Assembly: GCA_047495785.1 (NCBI GenBank)
Contig: JBLDXI010000007.1
Location: 2,480,001 to 2,544,000 of the forward strand
DNA length: 64,000 nucleotides
From: Lepidodermella squamata
Lineage: Eukaryota; Gastrotricha
Reading direction: 5' to 3'
The notes under the pieces were generated by a model. That model had not been told where the DNA came from, searched no databases, and worked only from the letters and a program-made list of their open reading frames with translations. Shown here piece by piece: positions 33,588 through 44,311 of the stretch. The position numbers and the translations under genes were made by a program. How positions within the stretch are numbered: position 1 is the stretch's first letter; each line of letters begins with the position of its first letter.

Positions 33588-35933
33588 TTACCCAAAAATT
33601 TGATTGAAAAACTGAAGTATCAATGTTGAATTCGAGTGAAAGAATATACCGAAAGCTAATATTGACACACGAATGACTACCCGATCTGCCGGGAGAAGGA
33701 TCATCAAGCATAATACAACGGCCATGATTGTTAGTGCATTCACAGCAGCGACTCGCATCATTGCATGTTTCCGCCCAATTGATCTGTACTCGATAGCTAT
33801 CACAGATCCCAAGGCTAGCAGTATGACGTGGACAACTGCTAACAAGGGGGCCCAATAAGCAAGAAAACTGGAGCTGCATACCATTCTGAGATTCGAAGTG
33901 TAAGCATCATTGTTCAAGTCATATTGAACAGGGCTGCTTTCTGCAACCAGATTCACTGGATCGGCTGCTAGAAATGTAACTATTACGATCAAATTAATTG
34001 CGAAGAGCCCCAGTGCCTGGATAGCCGATTTGGGCTTCACTTTCCATTTAGGAGGAGCCAAAGGAGGATTTGCATTGCTGGAACTTGTTGAAACCAAATT
34101 CATAGAATGAGATGAACCAACAATTTTTGATTTGAAATGATTTCTCGAAGATCGCCCGTTTCCCATAGCAGCTTTCTTTGCTAATGAATTCATGCGAGAC
34201 CATCGGAGTAATGAAGCGAGTCGAGCTAAGAAGGCCGAGTTAACAGCAGATATACCGATCACGGAGAAAACAACTTGTATTCGGCACAGTTCATCTGAAT
34301 ATCCATCAGCAAAAGTCGAAAGTAACGACAATGCAGCTACGTTTGAGATTAAGCAGCCGAATAGCGACGTGGCAGCCAGAATACGGTCGGGCGATCCAAG
34401 AAATCTGTTTGGATTTTTTCTGAACCTATTGCACATGAAAGCTTGCATTGAAATGGCTATGGCAACAAATACGACCATGATGCTGAAAACATAGTCGGGG
34501 ATCGAATCATACGTATGGACGACCTGCGATAGATCCTTTGGGGTCGATTTATCCGCTGTCAGCCAAATAGGCTCATTCAGCTTCTCGACCAAGTAATTAC
34601 GCAGGTCGAAAATTGAACTAGTGGCGTTTCCGCGATAAGTCAGTCGTAAAATTATTCTCATACCCTCCTTTGGAGTCCATTGAGTAAGATACTGGGGCTC
34701 GTAATCAAGTTCTAGCCTTGGAGTATACTTGATCCGTCCTATTCTCAATCCGACAAAATCTGAAGCAGCCGCACTTTCATTTACTGCCTTCCAAACCAAA
34801 TCGGGCTCATTTGCGAAATCCTTCAGCGTTTTGTTCTTAGCTCTCAAAGTCTTCTCTCCTCCATCCAATGACAGAATCGTTTGCATCATTGAGTCGAAAC
34901 AGCGGTGACGGCGCACGTAATCTGGTGACCTTGAGTTGTTCGTCAAATTGTCCAAAAGTAGGTCGAATCCTCGCTGGTCGTAGCCGAAACTTGTATTACC
35001 GTGATCTTCGATGGCAAAGTCAAACGGGCCGCTCCAAAATGTGTGTTGGACCTGTTCGTTTAAGATTTGCCTCGTGCAGTTGCCAGGGAGCCTCAGATCT
35101 CCAGCTGTTGGATCGACGAAGCTCGCAGATGTTACTAAGAAAACGAATAGGGGCGGTTTTACGCCAGCATGCCAGGCAACGCAAAAGAATTGAGTGCTCT
35201 GAGCCACCGAACCAGTTCCAATCAGTATAATCCTAGCGTCACTTCTTCGAATATCCCACATCAAGCCGTCATTGACTGCGTCTGTGTTGAGGCGAAATAC
35301 AAGACTCTTCCCAAATGACATGACATTCCGGGCTGTGTAATCGTTAGCAAAGCTGTCAGATGTTGTTGCAAATCCTACATTCCCGTATTGCTGCCATCTG
35401 GCTGTAGAAACGATGAAAGCCGCTATAGGCATATTCTGAGTGTCCGATGGTATTCGATTTCGATACAAGTGAGGGTAAACCGTTCGAAGTGCCGTAAATT
35501 GAGGGCCACTGCAACCTGGCGTGAATTGTATTTGCCTCATGAATTGAGAAATTCGAGTGATCGTATTGCATGTCTGAAGAGTTCCTAACATTGCAGGAGC
35601 TAGAAAGGTTCGATTCGCCCGATCTGCCTTGATTTTCTCTTCTGCTGCTCTGATGAAGGCGACATAGCTTCTCGGGGCAAATTGAGCCTGAAATCCTTCG
35701 TCTCGAAATTCTGTTTCGATTTCATAGTCTGGTAGCAAGTCTTTCCGCGAATTAGCAGTATTCACGGCAACCTGCATCGCTGCCTGACAAATTCTTCCAT
35801 CCCTCGGCTCGGAGCCTGTGTAAGTGGCGGTCGAAAATAGCAATAGTTTAAAAGGTTTTTGGGCCTTTACTTGCCATGTGATTAATTCAAATAATATGAG
35901 AAAGTATACAGACATCTTCATGTTCCTATACAC
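33588..35933 (-). CDS. Class C (GABA-B/metabotropic-like) receptor 2, intronless
   Basis: 781 residues from ATG at 35933; two further Met codons (residues 5 and 7) could serve. Signal peptide MSVYFLILFELITWQVKA. The Venus-flytrap domain includes FTPGCSGPQ, YPHLYRNRIPSD, VARSTQ-like SVAQSTQFFCVAWHAG and DYVRRHRCFDSMM. The seven-helix domain has TM3 after DELCRIQVV, ECL2 RMVCSSSFLAYW, and ends shortly after TM7 at FFNQIFG with no cytoplasmic tail. The membrane half matches receptor 1 (FADGYSDELC, VNSAFLARLASLLRW). The ligand-binding half has its own features (FVFLVTSASFVDPTAGDLRL). The intracellular loop between TM3 and TM4 is Ser/Asn-rich and unlike the others. It shares a divergent upstream region with channel gene 4. 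Confidence 0.85.
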   Translation of the reverse strand: MYRNMKMSVYFLILFELITWQVKAQKPFKLLLFSTATYTGSEPRDGRICQAAMQVAVNTANSRKDLLPDYEIETEFRDEGFQAQFAPRSYVAFIRAAEEKIKADRANRTFLAPAMLGTLQTCNTITRISQFMRQIQFTPGCSGPQFTALRTVYPHLYRNRIPSDTQNMPIAAFIVSTARWQQYGNVGFATTSDSFANDYTARNVMSFGKSLVFRLNTDAVNDGLMWDIRRSDARIILIGTGSVAQSTQFFCVAWHAGVKPPLFVFLVTSASFVDPTAGDLRLPGNCTRQILNEQVQHTFWSGPFDFAIEDHGNTSFGYDQRGFDLLLDNLTNNSRSPDYVRRHRCFDSMMQTILSLDGGEKTLRAKNKTLKDFANEPDLVWKAVNESAAASDFVGLRIGRIKYTPRLELDYEPQYLTQWTPKEGMRIILRLTYRGNATSSIFDLRNYLVEKLNEPIWLTADKSTPKDLSQVVHTYDSIPDYVFSIMVVFVAIAISMQAFMCNRFRKNPNRFLGSPDRILAATSLFGCLISNVAALSLLSTFADGYSDELCRIQVVFSVIGISAVNSAFLARLASLLRWSRMNSLAKKAAMGNGRSSRNHFKSKIVGSSHSMNLVSTSSSNANPPLAPPKWKVKPKSAIQALGLFAINLIVIVTFLAADPVNLVAESSPVQYDLNNDAYTSNLRMVCSSSFLAYWAPLLAVVHVILLALGSVIAIEYRSIGRKHAMMRVAAVNALTIMAVVLCLMILLPADRVVIRVSILAFGIFFHSNSTLILQFFNQIFG

Positions 35934-36655
35934 TGAAAAACTTGAGCATCATATTTGTTGTTTCAGCAATCAGCTGCGATTGGAGGATATGATTGCTGCG
36001 GGCGTTTCGGGTCTAATAGGGCTAATAACCTCCACAGCTTCTGTTCCGAACGTGACGTTTGACGGAATCAAATTAGGGCTCCGTGACATCTTGCTCATCT
36101 TAACTTGAAATGAAGAAATTCGTCATGTCTGAGGCGAGGAGTGTCCTAAGATGATTAGCACTGAAAATTCGGCATCCACCGAAAATAAATTTAACATCGG
36201 TCTGTTCAATGATTAAGGATCACATATATCAGGAGATCTGGAGCTCTCGGTGATGCTTGACAGAAGTGTTGACGGAGGAGAGGCATCCGCTTCAAAAATA
36301 ATGGTTCAGCATATTTCATTTTTTAGACTTCGGACCACTTCCCGGAATTCAATGTCGGAAACAAATGATGATAAAAGCATCCCATATTGGCATTGCCATG
36401 TTTGCGCTGGAGTGAATTCTCGGGAGAGACACTTAGCGCCGAACATTCTAGATTGACTAATTAATCAATATAACGAGTACTCTCATTGGTAATATTCACG
36501 CCTGCGCCATGTGGATCAATTGATTGCTAACAGCTGGGCGTATTATATTTCGTTCTGATTTTACCATATTTGTTGTTACTTTTCAGTCCCAGTAGAAATC
36601 CCAGTGCCAACAGGTAATTTTTGATAACTTTTATGAGAGACTACCGAATAGAAGC
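35934..36655. promoter_or_regulatory. Divergent promoter region of receptor 2 and channel 4
   Basis: 722 bp between the start of receptor 2 (- strand) and the start of channel 4 (+ strand), with no ORF of interest. The whole block, plus the first codons of receptor 2 and the first exon of channel 4, is duplicated at 53195-54207. Both sets of 5' ends must be controlled from here; no core motif is clear enough to name. Confidence 0.55.
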
Positions 36656-37828
36656 ATGATAATTTGGCTCGTCATATTGCTCGAGTGGATGGTTTCCTCC
36701 GTTAGCAGTGAGGCTTCAAACGGCACAGATGAGCTTACATCACCTGAAATGACGTCACTGATTATTTCAACATGCAATCTATGGCCTACCTCCAACAAAC
36801 CCTCGAGAACGCCAGTAACTACAAATCTCTTCCTGCAGGCCGAACGATTTCTATCGATAGACGATGTTGACGAGACATTCACCCTAAATGTGCTTCTTCT
36901 TTCAAACTGGTCGGTTGATTGCCTAGGAACGATTAGGAAGAAGCCCAGATGGCCGCAAGATGTTGCAATTCTGTGGAATGAAGATCCTCGTGCTTACTGG
37001 CGGCCTAAAATTGTAAGCTTTTTTTAAACTTAATTCGGAAAATATTTGCCGATAGTTGCACAGAAACAGCCCATCGAAGACTGCTATGTCTGGAGATGGT
37101 TTCACGGAGATCCTCATTGTCAGCTTCCAATCGAATACATTTGTCGTATCGACTTATGGAACCTTCACGTCTTTCTGCGATCTAAATTTCTTCGCCTTCC
37201 CTTTCGACTCGCAGATATGTTCAATAGATTTCATGTACATGTTACCCGTCGAACACATGAACTTCGACAATTTTTCTCTGAGAATGAAAACTTCGCCGGA
37301 CTTTAAGCCGGATAATGCGAATTGGAAGTTGCTTGGGAATTATTCGGAAAAGAGTACCCTGATCTATATGGGGAAAAAGATGCCCTATGTAAAATTTTAC
37401 TTTGCTTTTTCGCGCCTACCCGGCTACTACATGCTTAATTTATTCGGACCGAGCCTGATCTTATGTTTCCTTCAACTCGGTAGCTTTCTAATACCTGCTA
37501 AGGCTCCTGATAGACCAGCTTTCGGCGTCACAGTTATGTTGGCCATGTTCGTTCTTCACGATCAGATCATTTCTAACCTCCCACAATCTCCGCGGCTGAT
37601 CGTGGCGTCAATCTACGCTTCTCACAGGTCGTTTTCGGCTTGTTGGTGACCCTTCATTCGGCTGCAATTTGTTTCTGGCTAAGCTACTCTCCCAACGCAT
37701 CGCGGCGCCCGATTTCAAGCAGAAAAATTCGATTATTCCGAATAGTTGATTGCATCGGCTTTATAACTGCAGCTCTGGCTTTTATTAGCATTAATTTAGT
37801 CGCTGTATTTTACATATCAGCTCCTTGA
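36656..37828 (+). pseudogene. Ion channel subunit 4 with a 1-bp frameshift in M3
   Basis: Exons 36656-37012 and 37056-37828 with a 43-bp intron (ATT|GTAAGC ... CGATAG|TTGCAC). Signal peptide, IDDVDETFTLN, YWRPKI, Cys-loop CDLNFFAFPFDSQIC, M1 and M2 (DRPAFGVTVMLAMFVLHDQI) read normally. In M3 the gene has TACGCTTCTCACAGGTCG where channel 3 has TACGCCTTCTCTCAGGTCG. One base is missing near 37617-37625, which sends the frame to a stop at 37649. After the lesion the old frame resumes cleanly through the rest of M3, the short linker and M4 to 37828. The break is therefore recent, or an assembly error in an otherwise intact gene. It faces class C receptor 3, 771 bp away. Confidence 0.8.
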
Positions 37829-38599
37829 CTGATTGCCTAAAAATGCCTAAATGCCTAAAAAAGATGTGCCTAAAAATGACAAGAAGCAGTCCAACTGCGG
37901 ATTGTCGATGATGACCTAATTTTTGAGATCCTCGCTTGTACAATCAATTTACTTGCTGTTATTGATTTGGAAATTCTTGTGTCTTGCAGAATTATCGCGA
38001 AGAAAAATTAGGAGAACGAGGACAATTTGTCAAAAACAAAGTAGTCGTCCTCTGTTTCTTGTTGTAGGAACCTCCGGAGTACGTTAGAGTAGATCAGTCA
38101 TTCCTGTGATTGATTTTTCTAGCCTGCAGCGCTCCCGGTTGCAATATCTGATGTTACCCTACTAAACATTCACCTGGTCGATCAAGGGTAGACATTGGGG
38201 CAGTGGCAACCAGTTTCGAGCCACCTGGCGATGAGATCACGCATACATGCGCAAACACGGCTATTTGACCTGCACTGATTAACGCAACGCTTTGTCTTTT
38301 GGCTTTTAAAAGTTGAAAATTTGACAACAGCTGCTGAATTAGTTTAATTAGTTTTTCGAGATATCAGGCTCTGAACGGTGCTTGTCATTTTGTCAAATAC
38401 GGCAAAAAAGCTTGTTTCTATTTCTGGCTGCTCCAGGATTGCAGATGCTTACAAACTATCGAAGGCACACGTACATAAAATGGATAGATAAAAACGACAA
38501 TTTATTTGCTACGGCCTCATAATGTCTTCCACTCAAGGTATACTCTATGGTTTGGTGTATTCTAGTTAGGGGTTTCCTGTGTTGATTTCAAAAAATAGC
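37829..38599. other. Spacer between convergent channel 4 and receptor 3
   Basis: No gene. The part nearest receptor 3 resembles the 3' flanks of receptors 4, 5 and 6 (a GACAATTTATTT poly(A) block, then a GGTTTCCTGTGTTG-like stretch before the stop codon). Confidence 0.5.
38501..38506 (-). terminator. Poly(A) signal of receptor 3
   Basis: TTTATT on the + strand (AATAAA on the - strand), 94 bp past the receptor 3 stop, within a GACAA-TTTATT context conserved at 47382, 54326 and similarly at 59733. Confidence 0.55.
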
Positions 38600-40885
38600 T
38601 CAGGTTCGTTCAGCGATTACGTTGGTGGGCAGAATGTACGCTATCAACTGCAATAATGCGGTGACATTCGAATACAACAAGACACCGAACGCAGGGACCG
38701 ATGTCCGCAACACAACTCGATCTTGTGGCAACAGAACCATTAAACTTAACACAACCCCCATCATTGTAAGACCGTTGATGGCTGCGAGTTTCGTTGCGGT
38801 ATACTCTCTTTTGCTCCCCAGTGCTTTAAGCTCATACGCGAAAATAGCTCCAACAATGAGAATCGCGATGTGAACAATAGACAGTAATGGTCCCCAAGTT
38901 GACAAAAATCTAGAACTGCATACTTGTTGCCAATTTGCAGCGTAAGAATCGGTTGTAGGGTTATATTGCACTGGGCTAATTCTAGCTATCATCGTCACTG
39001 GATCACCAGCTAAGAAGCCAGCCATAACAGCCAGATTAAGAACAATGAAAACTAAGCAATGAAAAACACTGGTCATGCGGATCTCCCATGGTTCAGTTTC
39101 CACGTGATGCTGTTGGTGCGAACCCCTGGTAGATACTCGAGAATTAGCTGGTTTCGCAAATCTTGTATGCGTCCGAAACCAAATGAACAGAGAAGCGATT
39201 CGCGAAAAGAATGATCCGTTGACCACAGCAACGCCGGTAACGGTTAGAATCACCTGAGATTGACAAATTTCATCTGACAGGGCGCTATTGAAGGTGGCAG
39301 CTAAACAGAGAGCGGCAGCATCGGATAAGATACTTCCAAGTAACGCGAGAATGCCTAAGATCGCATCAGCTGGCTTAAGTCGCTTCTTCGCCATACGATA
39401 AAAGGCAACCGCCTTAGCGACGACAGCAACACTAACAAAGGCAACTATGATTCCGAAAACAGATGCTGGAACGCTATCAAAATTGTAAGAAATATTGGAA
39501 AGATCCTTTGGGGTTAAACCGTCTGCAGTGAGCCAGACTGGCTCATTGAGCTTCTCGACGTTGTAGCTACTCAACAGGAGAATCGAACTGGTACTGTTAC
39601 CAGCGAAAGTGACGCGTAATATGATGCGCATGCCTTCCCTTGGAGTCCATTGAGTTAGATATTGTGGTTCGTAATCAAGTTCCAGCCTGGGCGTATACTT
39701 GATGCGTCCTATCCTCAACCCGACAAAATCAGACGCAGCGGCACTTTCATTTACCGCCTTCCAAACCAAATCGGGCTCACTGGCATAATCCTTCAGCGTT
39801 TTGTTCTGAGCTTTTAAAATCCTCTCTCCGCCGTCCAATGAAAGTAAAGCCTGCATCATTGAATCGAAACACCTGTGACGACGGACATAATCAGCTGATC
39901 TAGAGTTGTTCGTCAAATTATCAAGAAGAATATCAAATCCTCGTTGGTCATAGCCGAAACTTGTATTGCCGTGATCTTCGATGGCAAAATCGAAAGGCCC
40001 ACTCCAAAATGTGTGTTGAACTTGCTCACTCAAAATTTGCCTCGTGCAGTTACCAGGGAGCTTCAGATCGCCAGCAGTCGGATCGACAAAGCTCGCAGAT
40101 ACGGCAAGAAAGACGAATAACGGGGGCCTTACCCCAGCATGCCATGCCAGGCATAGAAATTGTGTGCTCTGCGCCACCGAACCAGTATTCACAGTGATTA
40201 CTCTGGCGTCACTTCTTCGAATCTGCCACAACATGCCATCATTCACGCCGTCAGAGCTTACACGGAATATGAGACGCTTCCCATAAAGCTTCAAATTATC
40301 GCCGAGATAATCATTCGCGAAGTTATCAGTTGACGCGGAAAACCCAGCGGCTCCATACTGACGCCATCGACTCGTTGTGGCAATGAAAGCAGTCTGAGGC
40401 ATAAGTTGGGTGTCCGATGGGATTCGATTTCGGTATAAGTGTGGATAAACCGTTCGAAGTGCTGTGAATTGGGGCCCACTACACCCTGGTGTGAACTGAA
40501 TCTGCCTCATGAATTTAGAAATCCCAGTTATTGTGTTGCAGATCTGGGCTGTCCCTACGATGACCGGGGCGAGAAAGGTTCGTTTCTTAGGATCTCTTGA
40601 AATTTTTACTTCAGCATCGCTTAGGAAATTCACATATGTCCTTGGAGCGAGTGAAGCCTGACTGCCTTCGTCGCGGAAGTCTGTCACCAATTCGTAGTCG
40701 GGTAGCAGATCTTTCCTCGAGTTTGCAGTATTCACAGCTACTTGCATCGCAGCTTGGCAAACCCGGCCATCTCTGGGCTCATATCCAGTGTAAGTCGCAG
40801 CGGCGTAGACAAGAAGCTTGTAAGGCTTCTCAGCAGATGTTCCTTCAGCCAGAAGCAACAGAAATAGAACATTAATCATCATCAT
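38600..40885 (-). CDS. Class C (GABA-B/metabotropic-like) receptor 3, intronless
   Basis: 761 residues. Signal peptide INVLFLLLLAEGTSA followed by EKPYKLLVYAAATYTGYEPRDG. The Venus-flytrap domain has the family marks CQAAMQVAVNT, FTPGCSGPQ, YPHLYRNRIPSD and FVFLAVSASFVDPTAGDLK. The membrane half is of a second type, shared with receptors 4-7. The linker is SSYNVEKLNEPVWLTADG, TM2-TM3 read SDAAALCLAATF and ALSDEICQSQVILTVTG, and the TM3-TM4 loop is His/Gln-rich (SRVSTRGSHQQHHVETEP). ECL2 has QQVCSSRFLSTWGP. After TM7 (VPAFGVLLYSNVTALLQLIAYI) only a short tail LPTNVIAERT remains. The ligand is unknown. It faces channel 4. Confidence 0.85.
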   Translation of the reverse strand: MMMINVLFLLLLAEGTSAEKPYKLLVYAAATYTGYEPRDGRVCQAAMQVAVNTANSRKDLLPDYELVTDFRDEGSQASLAPRTYVNFLSDAEVKISRDPKKRTFLAPVIVGTAQICNTITGISKFMRQIQFTPGCSGPQFTALRTVYPHLYRNRIPSDTQLMPQTAFIATTSRWRQYGAAGFSASTDNFANDYLGDNLKLYGKRLIFRVSSDGVNDGMLWQIRRSDARVITVNTGSVAQSTQFLCLAWHAGVRPPLFVFLAVSASFVDPTAGDLKLPGNCTRQILSEQVQHTFWSGPFDFAIEDHGNTSFGYDQRGFDILLDNLTNNSRSADYVRRHRCFDSMMQALLSLDGGERILKAQNKTLKDYASEPDLVWKAVNESAAASDFVGLRIGRIKYTPRLELDYEPQYLTQWTPREGMRIILRVTFAGNSTSSILLLSSYNVEKLNEPVWLTADGLTPKDLSNISYNFDSVPASVFGIIVAFVSVAVVAKAVAFYRMAKKRLKPADAILGILALLGSILSDAAALCLAATFNSALSDEICQSQVILTVTGVAVVNGSFFSRIASLFIWFRTHTRFAKPANSRVSTRGSHQQHHVETEPWEIRMTSVFHCLVFIVLNLAVMAGFLAGDPVTMIARISPVQYNPTTDSYAANWQQVCSSRFLSTWGPLLSIVHIAILIVGAIFAYELKALGSKREYTATKLAAINGLTMMGVVLSLMVLLPQDRVVLRTSVPAFGVLLYSNVTALLQLIAYILPTNVIAERT

Positions 40886-42056
40886 TTTCTCGAATAGTCG
40901 TCCTAAAAACTATTCAGAAACAAATGTTTTTTGAATAAATCTATCCTTTTTGTACGTAGCCAAGAATTTAGGGGTGATACAGTGTTATAGTAGCTCACTG
41001 CCTGCCTAATCTACCACGCTTGGTGAACCAAACGCCTGGTTAAATGGCGTTGATTGCGAGGGAGGTATCAACTAATGTTTAGAGGTTAAGCAGTCTTTTT
41101 TTTAAGCATGTTACACATGTTACAATGTAACAACCAATCGGACCGAATGTAGCAACCAAAATCAAAGTGACGCCTGGAAAAGACTGCTTTAACCTCGTTT
41201 TTAGGAGGTTCGGAGCCTTTTCTAGTGGAAAATCATCGAAATTTCCTCGCCTCGCTCGTATTATTGGTAAAGATTAGATGTAATTTTCACCAATGCAGCA
41301 CAACAATTTTCACTTTCGAGAACTACCAAGAAATCGTTTGTAATAACCAATCGTTTGCTTACAAAAACCCTGGGTTAAGGCAAGGTGTTAAATTTAGAAC
41401 TCGGCTGCTGTTTTGCGGGTGTGGGCAAATGAGGCGGTGACAACGCCAACGTTTGGCTAACTACCCTAGGAGAGTATATATTTGTAAGCAGTCACTCGGC
41501 ACACTATTCATTCTAATACCCGCAGAATAACTCGGAGGGGCTTGCCGATCGTATCCTGGGGGCTAAGCTGCTCAGAAACTGCAGTAGCAACAGTTTTCAC
41601 GGTTTTTATCGTTAAACGAAGGATACGAAGGATACTCATGCAGGATAACTACAATTTTCCAAATGTTGATGGCTCGCGGGAAAATGCAAAGGATTGACGA
41701 AATGGAAAGCAAAAAATGACAGACGACAGACTATAAATATAAATATTCATTTCGCAGTATTAAATTGCGTGATTGTCCAGTCTCATTTTGTTTTGTCTAT
41801 ATGGTGCGAGAAAATTGCGCCCATAATTAGGCGCTCAAGGTTTCAAGGGATAGCTGTCTCGTCTGGCTATAAAGCGAGTGTAAACTGCCAAAGCATCAAG
41901 TGAATTGAATGAATCGAAGTGAATACGTATAATTCGGTCCCAAATTGAGTGGCCTATTAACCCTATTACCCTATTAATTGCATGTTGATATTCGTGCACC
42001 ATTGTTAACATCAGCTGGCCTTAGCCCCGTAGGCAAGCCATTAGCAAAACATTTAT
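40886..42056. other. 5' flank of receptor 3 with modules shared by other receptor copies
   Basis: No gene. The word GATTGCGAGGGAGGT at 41052-41066 recurs upstream of receptor 5 (57366-57380) and receptor 6 (62160-62174). Further upstream a TGCTGTTTTGCGGGT ... GACAACGCCAACG block near 41408-41452 is shared with about 57431-57478 and 62227-62270. A GTCCAGTCT..TTTGTCTATATGGTGCGA stretch near 41775-41810 is shared with about 62580-62610. These are remnants of the duplication unit and may include promoter elements. Confidence 0.55.
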
Positions 42057-42514
42057 ACCGTATTTTAAGAATTATAAGACCCTGCCCTATTTTTTCCAAA
42101 CGAGGTTAAAGTCCTGCCCTGTATTTAGAGTCTGCCCTTTATTTCGGTTCTGCCCTTTAATTTTTCGAACCTAATCAGTCACCTAAAGACTACCCAGATC
42201 AACATTTAAAACCGCCGAAAAACCACTATAGCTACTGCCTTCCACCCGTGACTACACACGTGAAGTGTAAGCTAAGTGGATTAAGGTGGATAAACGACGA
42301 TTAGTGCACTTACTGAGGAAAAATCACAATATATCCAGTTTTAACCACTTACCCAGCAGGCGCTAATGTAAGCCACTGCCTATTACCAGGCATACCAGGC
42401 CCTGCCTATTAATACGGTTCTGTCCTTTATTGTTTCAAATGACCATAACCCTCTGCCCTTTATTCCGGTTCTGCCCTATATTTGGTTCCTGCCTAATAAT
42501 TCGTAAAATACGGT
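42057..42514. mobile_element. Complete CTGCCC-type MITE, 458 bp
   Basis: The left end ACCGTATTTTAAGAATTATA and the right end TAATAATTCGTAAAATACGGT are inverted repeats of about 20 bp. Inside each end runs a series of CTGCCCTTTATT/CTGCCCTGTATTT words. A central non-coding core is shared with the truncated copy at 16524-16903. No clear target duplication remains. Confidence 0.85.
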
Positions 42515-43087
42515 CGATAAGGGAATTCGTATAGAAATTGCATTTAATTAAAGATTCTGAACAAAGCGATTCGGTCGGCGAGCTTTTCTAAGATAATTCG
42601 CTAAATTACTGCGTCTTACTGAAAAACCTCTTTTTGCGGTATAAACGGACCACGAATTTAAGATCCGCGAAAATTAAAACCACGCGAAGCTTTCGTCCCG
42701 CAAAAATTTCCGACCAGCAAAAATGTGCTCATCCCGGAAAACTTATATATCAAAAATAACAACTGCTGCAACAACCGTGGGAAGTGGGCATTATTTGCAT
42801 GTTAATATCCGCGCACCTTCACAATATCCGACGTTTTTAGCCCCGTACCCGGAACGCAAGCAATTAGCGAGAATTTCGCCACAAATGTAACTTGTGCACT
42901 TTCTTTAAACTCAAAAAATTATTACCATCGCTGCGCTGTGACCTTTGTTAATTTCCGTAATTTTAATTCGAAACAACACATGTCGCATAATCCATGAGCC
43001 TTTCAAGATTTCTGTACAGCGAGGTCTTAGGGGGATGAAAGATGAAACCACTAACTTGAAATAATGGCGATATGCGCAGCAACAACT

Positions 43088-43600
43088 CTACGGTTGCAGA
43101 ATATGCGGGACCAATTGCAAAAAAGCAGTAGTATTAGAGTAGAACAACACACCAAATGATAAAATCGACGTCCCCAGCTTCACGCGAATCGCTGGCAACA
43201 AAGCCATCAAGGCAAAGACTGCAGCCATGATTGTCAATTCCTTGAGTTGCTCATAGGTAAATATAGCACTGACAATCAAGTCCGACGTGAATTACTGCTG
43301 TTAGGCCCTATTGCTAAATATTGAGAACTCCAAACTGCAAGCTCCACGGCTGGGTCATACTGAATTGAAGCGCGTTTGTGATCGGTCTCCAACATAGAGC
43401 TAGTTCTAAGATAGAGTTCCTACTCCTGACAAAGCCTGCAAACGCCATGGGCACCAAATTACCAAATGTTGTGATGAATCAGCATCGAGTGGTTGGAAAA
43501 GTGAACAGATCAGGTGATTTTCGAACGCTCATTATTCTTGGGCGATTAATCACAATCATCACAATCACCACATTTCCAGCGGTTCCAGATAGATCTTGAA
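43088..43600 (-). pseudogene. Decayed class C receptor fragment (last helices)
   Basis: On the - strand, 43279-43088 reads AIFTYEQLKELTIMAAVFAL, then ALMALLPAIRVKLGTSILSFG and VLFYSNTTAFLQLVPHI. These correspond to TM5 end, TM6 and TM7 of receptors 3-7 (FAYELKAL..., LMVLLPQDRVVLRTSILAFG, VLFYSNVTALLQLI). Further upstream to about 43600 there are traces of the preceding segment, interrupted by stops and gaps. An old relic. Confidence 0.65.
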
Positions 43601-44311
43601 GCGATAAACACATTGATTATTTTTTCGAAATTTTAACTATTTTTGAAATTGGGAAAATCGCAAAAAAATGAAATTGATTAATTAATAATTAATAATGAAT
43701 CATAATTATGTTTTTTCTGTTTACCTATTCGTTTCCCCTGCTCTTCGATATACACTTAATTATGAAGTTGGGAGTTTAATACTGAAGTTGAGAAAGTTTA
43801 ATACATTTTTGGAAAATACGCGAAGGCCCCGAAATGTTGCCCGTGGAGTCCGCCTTGGTCCTGTTTGCAGGACCAAGGTGGCCCTGGGTGGCACTTCGGT
43901 GGCATTGCGGGCTATTGGCTGTTTTGAAAATTTTTCGACAAGCCGATGTTTAAATTGCGGATGACATGAAGAAACAACATCTCATCGCAAGGGAATACGA
44001 TACTTTGCGTCGTTATCTCGCCTGGTGATTGTACCAGCTGCCACTGCAAAACTTATGCAAAAGGTGATTATAAGTTGGGTGCATATCCGGGGTCAACCTT
44101 AGAGCTTATTGTCGCCATCTGGCCGCTGAAACGATGAATGCAGCTCAGGGCAGGAAAAAGTGTCCGATCGTGCGATCTATGATCGTGGGCAGTTTACAGG
44201 GCTGAAACCCCCTTTTCGTGGGCAGCTCGGCTTTTTGCTCATTATTTAAAAAGTCATTGCGTAACTATGAACTTCAATTTATTTGGAGGAAGAAAATCGA
44301 AATGTAAAAGA
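43601..44311. other. Intergenic, no feature seen
   Basis: AT-rich, then mixed sequence between the receptor relic and the zinc-finger gene. No gene, RNA or repeat I can support. Confidence 0.4.

Noticed and set aside
33673-35588. Open frames of 60-120 residues on the + strand opposite the class C receptors
   Set aside because: They recur at matching positions opposite every receptor copy because the antisense frame of the conserved coding sequence is open; no independent support.
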